A stretch of DNA of 10,789 nucleotides from positions 1 through 10,789 of the forward strand of contig JAFZJT010000033.1 in NCBI GenBank assembly GCA_017553815.1. The letters are read 5' to 3'. The notes under the pieces are model-generated. The model saw only the letters and a program-made list of their open reading frames with translations. It was not told the origin of the DNA and did no database searches. A program made the position numbers and the translations under genes. This DNA comes from Clostridia bacterium (GTDB taxonomy: Bacteria; Bacillota_A; Clostridia; Christensenellales; CAG-138). Shown here in pieces: positions 5,966 through 10,789 of the stretch. Numbering within the stretch: the stretch's first letter is position 1; each line of letters opens with the position of its first letter.

Positions 5966-6809
5966 TGGGTTCCTCCGTGGAAGGCAGCATTACCCGCTTT
6001 GCTACAACGACCATACGCCCATTGGTTCGGCTGTACTCGCAGGTGGAAAGGGTTATCAGCTTATCGCCGTATTCGGCGCTTACGCCGGTGTCATAGAGGG
6101 CAAGGGCTTGGCAGGAGCGAGTGAAGTTTTGGAACGCTTCCTCATTTTCCGCGTCCACAAAGTGATAATACTTAAAGCCGTCCTCCGTGTAGGCTGCGGT
6201 CTTAAATACGCATACGATCTCATATTCGCCAAAGCCTGCGAGGGTATCAAAGCGGATGGTCGGATGCTCTCTGTAAAAGCTCTCGCTTTCATACTTGCAG
6301 AGATCGGCAAACATACTCCCGTCCTTCATGTGGTGTCCGTAGATCACGCAGTTGTCGGACTGCCCGATCAGGCAGTTTTCCTGCACATAGGGAACGCCGT
6401 AGTCGCTGTAATTCTTATCAAAGCCGCGCTTGAGATAGAAGTCGGGGCTGTTTGGCGTTTGCATGACGGGATAGTTTATGTTCGTCCCGTCAATACTGAT
6501 CCAGCCCACAAAGTCGCTGTTTGCGGCAAATACATCCTTGTATGTTTCGTAGGCGCTCTGCTCCAAAGCAGCTTCCGTGGCGGTTTCACCGTTTGCCGCA
6601 GTTTCGATATCGGCCTCGCCTTCGCCTTCCGTCTGCGTTATATCTGGAAATATCGGCTTTGCCGTTCGGATCAGCTCCGCCACTTCATTGAAAGCGGCGG
6701 AGCTTTCTTTATGATCTGCATATTGGCGGTACGCCATTACGCCCGCGAAAAGGAATAGAGCGGCAAAGGCTGCCGCTCCGATCATAAGGAAGATTCTTGA
6801 TTTACGCAT
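5958..6809 (-). CDS. srtB: Class B sortase
   Basis: This is a transpeptidase of 283 residues that attaches or cross-links proteins at the cell surface through an LPxTG- or NPxTN-like signal. It has an N-terminal membrane anchor (about 5-28) and an acidic linker (about 60-85). The sortase fold carries the catalytic His159 in IYGHHMKDGSMF, Cys257 in TLSTCEYS and Arg265 in NGRMVVVAKR, so the triad is complete. The class B assignment rests on the YGHHM and TLSTC contexts and the overall layout. I start at ATG 6809 because GGAGG lies 8 bases before it. GTG 6830 and ATG 6815 are longer alternatives with worse spacing. It overlaps the VirB4 stop by 8 bases and the hydrolase start by 8 bases. No protein with a sorting signal is visible in the window, so its substrate is encoded elsewhere. 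Confidence 0.9.
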   Translation of the reverse strand: MRKSRIFLMIGAAAFAALFLFAGVMAYRQYADHKESSAAFNEVAELIRTAKPIFPDITQTEGEGEADIETAANGETATEAALEQSAYETYKDVFAANSDFVGWISIDGTNINYPVMQTPNSPDFYLKRGFDKNYSDYGVPYVQENCLIGQSDNCVIYGHHMKDGSMFADLCKYESESFYREHPTIRFDTLAGFGEYEIVCVFKTAAYTEDGFKYYHFVDAENEEAFQNFTRSCQALALYDTGVSAEYGDKLITLSTCEYSRTNGRMVVVAKRVMLPSTEEPNA

Positions 6810-9147
6810 TTTCATTACCTCCGAATACACCCTCGCCGGGGCGCGTTGTCATTAGGTCGTATAGCTTGGTATCCTTCGGAAAACGGTTTACGAACGGCAC
6901 AAGGGCGCTGCCGTAACGGATCAGTCCGCAGCCCGCATCCGCATTGGTTACATAGCTCATCTGTTCATTGGAAATATTCAAAAGCTTTGACAGCTTCTCC
7001 CTGTCGGATGCCGCCTGATTCAGCATGATTATGAACTCCGAGTTGGATAGCATGGTGCTTGCCTGCACGGAATCCAAAAGATACTCCACATTCTGCGTGA
7101 TCGCCGTGGGGTAGGCGTTTCTTTTTCTAAACTGCCTCCATGCGGAGTTGAAGAAGCCCGCGCCCTGTTCGGATTCAAAGACCACATGGAACTCGTCGAT
7201 AAAGACATGGGTGCGCTTGCCTTTCTGCCAGTTCAGGGTAACGCGGTTGAGCATGGTGTCGGTTATAACAAGCAAGCCCGTGGGCTTTAGCTGCTCACCG
7301 AGGTCGTGAATGTTGAACACCACCACGCGCTTGTCAAGGTCGATGTTGCTTCCGTGTCCGAAAATATCGAGGGAGCCTGTGGTGAAAAGCTCCAGTGCAA
7401 GGGCGATCTCCCTTGCCTTTTCCTCCGGCTGCACAAGCAGCTTTTCACGGAGAGTGGTAAGAGTCGGCACGATCCCCGTTTCCTGCGCTTCCTTATACAC
7501 AAGCGCGGTGCAGCGGTCGATGATGGATTTATGCTGCGGGCCTACGCCGTTCTTGTCGATCTGCTCCACCAATGACATGATGAACTGGCTCTTTTCCACG
7601 ATGGGGTTTTGCTCTCCGTAGCCGTCCACCATATACATGGCGTTTAAGCGGTGCTTTCCTCCTGCGCAGAGGTTGAATACCGCGCCGATGTCATCGCCCA
7701 TCGCTTTGACCAGCGGCGAGAACTCGCCTTCGGGATCGCAGATCAGAATATCGTCCTCGGTGTTCAGCATGAGGAAGGTGATAAGCTCCTTGGCGGCAAA
7801 GGATTTGCCGGAGCCGGGTACGCCCAAAAGGAACGCCGATTGATTGAGAAGATTTGCCTTGTTGCACATGATAAGGTTGTGGCTTATGGCGTTCTCCCCA
7901 AAGTAGATGCCTCCCGCGTCCTGGATCTCCTGCACCTTGAAGGGGATAAACACCGCAAGGCTCTCGGTGGTTAGTGTGCGGAAGGCATTGATCCTGCGTG
8001 TGCCTATGGGCAGGACGGTGTTCAGACCGTCGAACTGCTGATACTTCAGCACGGCAAGCTGGCACATGTGCTTTCGTGCAATGGAAAGCACTGCTTCGGT
8101 GTCGCTGTCGAGCTGCTCTTTGCTTTCTGCGGTGAGCACCATCGTAATGATACCAAGCATCATGCGCTGATCGCGGGTGGTGAGATCGTCCAAAAACTCC
8201 TTTGCTTCTTTCCGCTGAAGCTCCATATCATAGGGAACGACGGCTGAGAAGTTGTTGTTGGCGTTTTGCTTTCGCTGCCAGTTGGTGATGTTCGTTTCCA
8301 CGCCAAGCAGTCTGTTTTCCACCTCGCGCACCGCTTCGTCCGTGGGAATGGGAACGATGTCGATGGATAGCATCATATTCCTGCCCATGTCCGTAAGCTC
8401 CGTGACAAGGCTGTCCTTGATATAGGAGGCGTAGTCCTTGAGGTACAGCACGCGGCAGAAGCGTTCACCAATTTTCAGATGATCCGCGCTTTTCTCCATG
8501 CTGTCGGGGCATATATAGTCCCTGAAATCATGTCCCTTTCGCATTTTGTCCCGCATATCGAAGCAGAAGTCCACCTCCTCGCCGCTGCGGTAGAAGTCGT
8601 GCAACACGCGGAGCCTTTCCGTTGCATCCAGCTCCGTGCATTTGGAGCCGAGGGCTGCAAAGTGCGCAATAATGTCCGCACCGATTCGGGCGAAGTAGGC
8701 GCGGGCTTCCCCGATGTCCTTTTTCAGCACCGTTACGGTGATGTACTTCTCCTGCACGATCCCGTTTCCCGCCATTGCCTTTGAAAGCAACATCTGGTTG
8801 TACTCCTCGCGGTACACATCCCGCGCATCGCCTTTTAAGGGCATGAGGATGGATTTTTCAAAGTTCTTTTTGTTGAGGCGGCGGTTGTTTATGGTGATCT
8901 TGGTGGTCGCGCCGGAATCGAGGCTGTTCAAAAGCTCCGAGTAGGCAAGGAACATGGTTTCCTTATCCGCGCGCGAAGCCACAAGGTAGTTTATATCGGT
9001 GAAGCGGTACATTTTTGAAAACTTGCCGCCCACCAAAAAGATGCCGTCAGGCCAAATGCGCTTGATGGGGATCACGTCCTGCACCTTGCGCGGCACGGTG
9101 TATTTTTCCTTATCCTGCTTAAGCAGGTTACTGAGTGTTTTTATCAT
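6802..9147 (-). CDS. VirB4-type conjugation ATPase
   Basis: This is the motor ATPase of the type IV secretion channel, at the inner face of the membrane, 781 residues long (family range about 700-850). The N-terminal 420 residues are the VirB4/CagE-like region. The C-terminal P-loop domain has Walker A GVPGSGKS (442-449), the DPEGEF motif (471-476), Walker B HVFIDE (647-652) and ITQN (683-686), all as expected for VirB4/TraE/TraC relatives. The start at ATG 9147 lies inside the end of the PrgI gene (20-base overlap) with GGAGG about 12 bases upstream. The last codons overlap the sortase start. It is intact, so the module could once have been, or may still be, active in transfer. Confidence in the family is high, and the precise subfamily (Tn1549/CTn type) is inferred from the neighbours. 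Confidence 0.95.
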   Translation of the reverse strand: MIKTLSNLLKQDKEKYTVPRKVQDVIPIKRIWPDGIFLVGGKFSKMYRFTDINYLVASRADKETMFLAYSELLNSLDSGATTKITINNRRLNKKNFEKSILMPLKGDARDVYREEYNQMLLSKAMAGNGIVQEKYITVTVLKKDIGEARAYFARIGADIIAHFAALGSKCTELDATERLRVLHDFYRSGEEVDFCFDMRDKMRKGHDFRDYICPDSMEKSADHLKIGERFCRVLYLKDYASYIKDSLVTELTDMGRNMMLSIDIVPIPTDEAVREVENRLLGVETNITNWQRKQNANNNFSAVVPYDMELQRKEAKEFLDDLTTRDQRMMLGIITMVLTAESKEQLDSDTEAVLSIARKHMCQLAVLKYQQFDGLNTVLPIGTRRINAFRTLTTESLAVFIPFKVQEIQDAGGIYFGENAISHNLIMCNKANLLNQSAFLLGVPGSGKSFAAKELITFLMLNTEDDILICDPEGEFSPLVKAMGDDIGAVFNLCAGGKHRLNAMYMVDGYGEQNPIVEKSQFIMSLVEQIDKNGVGPQHKSIIDRCTALVYKEAQETGIVPTLTTLREKLLVQPEEKAREIALALELFTTGSLDIFGHGSNIDLDKRVVVFNIHDLGEQLKPTGLLVITDTMLNRVTLNWQKGKRTHVFIDEFHVVFESEQGAGFFNSAWRQFRKRNAYPTAITQNVEYLLDSVQASTMLSNSEFIIMLNQAASDREKLSKLLNISNEQMSYVTNADAGCGLIRYGSALVPFVNRFPKDTKLYDLMTTRPGEGVFGGNENA
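6818..6822 (-). promoter_or_regulatory. Ribosome binding site that fixes the sortase start
   Basis: GGAGG on the minus strand, within the last codons of the VirB4 gene, is 8 bases from ATG 6809 but only 2 from ATG 6815. This favours the shorter protein. Confidence 0.6.
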
Positions 9148-9505
9148 TCTGCTTCAATACCTCCTTCTCATGGTTTGCCACTGTGTACTTTAAGGCTTCA
9201 TAATAGATGTTGTTTGCTTCAAAGCGCAGCTCCTTCGGCTCCAGCAGCTCCGATCTGAGCCATGCAAAGATGAACTGTTCCGCCGTCATGCCGTGGTAGC
9301 TGACAAAGCCCAGCATGGCAAAGGGCGCGGCGGCAAGGATCACGATCCAGCTAACGGTTTCCGTGCCGAAGTGCGGTCGCAGGACAAAGAACAGTCCCAC
9401 GGCCACGCCTATGGCAAGGATAGAAAAAACGAACTGCCGCATGGACAGTCCGAAGAACATACTTTCCGTGTAGTTACGGATTTCTCGATTGATTTTCACT
9501 TCCAT
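9128..9505 (-). CDS. PrgI-like conjugation membrane protein (VirB3-like position)
   Basis: This is a 125-residue inner-membrane protein of the PrgI family, always found next to VirB4 in Gram-positive conjugation systems. It begins with the family-like MEVKINREIRNYTESMFFGL. Two membrane helices follow at about 24-43 and 50-70. The tail contains the YEALKY stretch and is highly charged. A GGAGG site sits close before ATG 9505. Its 3' end overlaps the VirB4 start by 20 bases, so PrgI and VirB4 are probably made in step. By position it corresponds to VirB3, and its role is presumed structural, helping seat VirB4 at the channel. Confidence 0.88.
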   Translation of the reverse strand: MEVKINREIRNYTESMFFGLSMRQFVFSILAIGVAVGLFFVLRPHFGTETVSWIVILAAAPFAMLGFVSYHGMTAEQFIFAWLRSELLEPKELRFEANNIYYEALKYTVANHEKEVLKQNDKNTQ

Positions 9506-9521
9506 AAATGTGTACCTCCTT

Positions 9522-10358
9522 TTATAAGCCCATCATCTCACGCACCACGCGGTCTGCCATCTTTACTGCGCCGACGAGGATCAGCATATTGAAAATAAGC
9601 TCCCCGATATAGCTCCATACCATCGTGACGGCGGCTGCATCGGTATTGATCGACGGCGGGGATGCTGCAAAGAGCGAGAAGATGATGCAGGCAAGCACGA
9701 TGATCGCGCCCTCCAAACATACGGCGGCATAGCTCTTTAGAAAGCTCTTGCCCACATTCTGTGTCGGCTCTCCCGCAAAGGATGAAAGCGGGATCGGCGC
9801 GATAGCGGTATAAAGGTAAAGGCGGAAAAAGCGCCCGTACACGGTCATAATCATAATGAAGGACAGCACCGTAACGAACAGTCCGCCGATCAGCGTTACC
9901 GCCCACAAAGGGATGGATTCAAAAAAGCCGCAATCCTCTATGGCGTTTACGATCTCCTGCGGCAGCACGGTCTGCTGCGCCGCACCGAAGCCCGCCGCTC
10001 CCATGATGGTGCTTATCACTCCCTGGATGATGCGGAAAAGCGCCATCATCAGCTCAAGCCCGTGCGTGACTACGCCCTTGGCTATGGCAAAGCGGATAAA
10101 GAGCTTCAGCGCGGTTTCCGGGCGCTTGGTTTCCGAAAACGAGCCGCAGGTGCGCATAACGCCGACCACGAAAAACAGAACGAGCAGGGCGAGCCCCACC
10201 GCCTGCAACGCGCCGTGGATGGTCGTAATAACGCCCCATATCGCGCCGCCCTTGAAGTTTTCGGGGGATTGCGTAATAAGCGCCCATATCTCCGCCAGCT
10301 TTTCATTCCATGTGTTTAGTGCGTTGATAAGGTTTTGAACTACCCAATTATCTGACAT
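9522..10358 (-). CDS. VirB6/TrbL-like polytopic channel protein
   Basis: This 278-residue integral membrane protein has about five or six hydrophobic segments (roughly 40-68, 98-120, 150-175, 178-195, 210-232, 248-268). The central RFFRLYLYTAIAPIPLSSFAG region (about 176-196) is the most characteristic stretch of this family in Firmicute conjugative elements. It is expected to line the inner-membrane part of the transfer channel. The start ATG 10358 follows an AGGAGG site. The gap to PrgI is only 16 bases, so it shares the operon. Upstream, a 65-base gap with a strong hairpin separates it from the small gene. It appears complete. Confidence 0.85.
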   Translation of the reverse strand: MSDNWVVQNLINALNTWNEKLAEIWALITQSPENFKGGAIWGVITTIHGALQAVGLALLVLFFVVGVMRTCGSFSETKRPETALKLFIRFAIAKGVVTHGLELMMALFRIIQGVISTIMGAAGFGAAQQTVLPQEIVNAIEDCGFFESIPLWAVTLIGGLFVTVLSFIMIMTVYGRFFRLYLYTAIAPIPLSSFAGEPTQNVGKSFLKSYAAVCLEGAIIVLACIIFSLFAASPPSINTDAAAVTMVWSYIGELIFNMLILVGAVKMADRVVREMMGL

Positions 10359-10384
10359 TCATACATCCTCCTTTCCCGGCAAAT

Positions 10385-10411
10385 GGGGCGAGCCCGCATT
10401 AGGCTCGCCCC
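10385..10411. other. Strong intercistronic hairpin
   Basis: GGGGCGAGCC (10385-10394) and GGCTCGCCCC (10402-10411) form a perfect 10-bp, very GC-rich stem with a 7-base loop (CGCATTA). It lies in the 65-base gap between the 71-residue gene and the VirB6-like gene. No T-run follows on either strand, so it is not a standard intrinsic terminator. A role in mRNA processing or stability, or in attenuating the downstream genes, is more likely. Confidence 0.7.
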
Positions 10412-10423
10412 TGCCTCAAAGTG

Positions 10424-10639
10424 TTATCTTGCGCCCCGATCAGGGGTATTGCGGATCACGCCGTACACATCATCCACAAAATACCGCCCCGCAAAGGGAT
10501 TGAAGATGGCGTGGCACTTCACGCCGTTATACTCGGCAAGATAATCGTTATCTCCGAGCCTTTTCAGGATCGTGGCTTCCCCCAACACATGGGTGTCCCC
10601 CTGCTTGAGAGAATGGATATAGCACTCGCATTTTTCCAT
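10424..10639 (-). CDS. Small conserved-type protein of the conjugation module, unknown function
   Basis: This codes for 71 residues, mainly polar, with no membrane segment. The sequence suggests a small beta-rich fold (alternating strands around GEATILKRLGDNDYLAEYNGVKCHAIFNP). There are three cysteines, two of them in the N-terminal KCECY. A GGGAGG site lies 9 bases before ATG 10639. Small proteins of this size occupy the same place, between Maff2 and the channel gene, in related elements as I recall them, but I cannot name a family. It may be a regulator or accessory factor. The gene is real by its ribosome site and position. Confidence 0.75.
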   Translation of the reverse strand: MEKCECYIHSLKQGDTHVLGEATILKRLGDNDYLAEYNGVKCHAIFNPFAGRYFVDDVYGVIRNTPDRGAR

Positions 10640-10657
10640 AACGCAGCACCTCCCGAA

Positions 10658-10789
10658 TCAGCCGGTGATAAGAGTAAGAATTTCTTTTGCAAAGGTAATG
10701 ACCACACCGCCCGCAAGGGTGAGAAAGCCGTTGCTTCGCTGGGAGGGATCGTGGCTCGAGAAGGAAAGACCGACCTGAACGATGCCCCA
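10658..10789 (-). CDS. Maff2-family small membrane protein (partial)
   Basis: The last 43 residues of the protein are present, and its start lies beyond the right edge. It has WGIVQVGLSFSSHDPSQRSNG at its visible start, in two parts, and ends GVVITFAKEILTLITG. This is the hallmark C-terminal half of the Maff2 family, short hydrophobic proteins of unknown molecular function found beside VirD4/VirB6 genes in Tn1549-type elements. It resembles VirB2-like pilin or channel subunits in size and hydrophobicity, though that role is unproven. The stop is 18 bases before the next gene's ATG. Confidence 0.85.
   Translation of the reverse strand, partial: WGIVQVGLSFSSHDPSQRSNGFLTLAGGVVITFAKEILTLITG

Noticed and set aside
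4844..6124. Long plus-strand open frame of 426 codons opposite the hydrolase and sortase genes
   Set aside because: It is the antisense shadow of the GC-rich, Ala/Lys-rich hydrolase gene. The product is an improbable Arg/Cys/Leu-rich sequence with no domain, and the minus strand has clear domains and ribosome sites.
5886..6758. Plus-strand open frame of 290 codons over the sortase gene
   Set aside because: It lies antisense to an intact sortase with full catalytic triad, and has no recognisable motif or ribosome site.

Overview
The window joins two unrelated stretches of accessory DNA, probably from a gut-type Clostridia (Firmicutes) genome. I infer the host from the conjugation genes on the right, whose order (Maff2, small protein, VirB6/TrbL-like protein, PrgI-like protein, VirB4 ATPase, class B sortase, bifunctional cell-wall hydrolase) is that of Tn1549/CTn-type integrative conjugative elements of low-GC Gram-positives, and from strong GGAGG ribosome sites. 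The species cannot be named from this sequence.

Left part (1-2050, plus strand, fairly AT-rich): five tightly packed reading frames read as one operon. They are the end of an unrecognised gene, a two-helix small membrane protein, a class I SAM-dependent methyltransferase, a pyruvoyl-dependent arginine decarboxylase of the PvlArgDC/PdaD/AaxB family with its self-cleavage Ser-Ser and key residues intact, and a small unrecognised protein. The junctions are TGATG, unclear, ATGA and GTGA, so most are translationally coupled. A pyruvoyl decarboxylase coupled to a methyltransferase is the most unusual thing here and may make a methylated amine, or act on an amino acid related to arginine.

Middle (about 2157-3657): an IS256-family (mutator-type) insertion sequence. 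Its transposase has a complete DDE triad but is split by a +1 frameshift near 2912. There are two nested sets of inverted repeats, a large imperfect palindrome downstream of the transposase, and no obvious target duplication. From 3658 to 4072 lies a very AT-rich stretch with no gene and several dyads.

Right part (4073-10789, minus strand, GC-richer): a conjugation (type IV secretion) operon transcribed right to left and cut by the right edge of the window. Maff2 and a 71-residue protein come first, then a perfect 10-bp intercistronic hairpin, then the channel protein (VirB6/TrbL-like), the PrgI-like membrane protein, the VirB4 motor ATPase, a class B sortase, and a membrane-anchored lysozyme-like/CHAP hydrolase that opens the wall for the transfer channel. 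Genes from PrgI to the hydrolase overlap end to start. The operon stops at 4073, without the small downstream genes often found in this family, and composition changes sharply there. This suggests either the edge of the module or a site of rearrangement.
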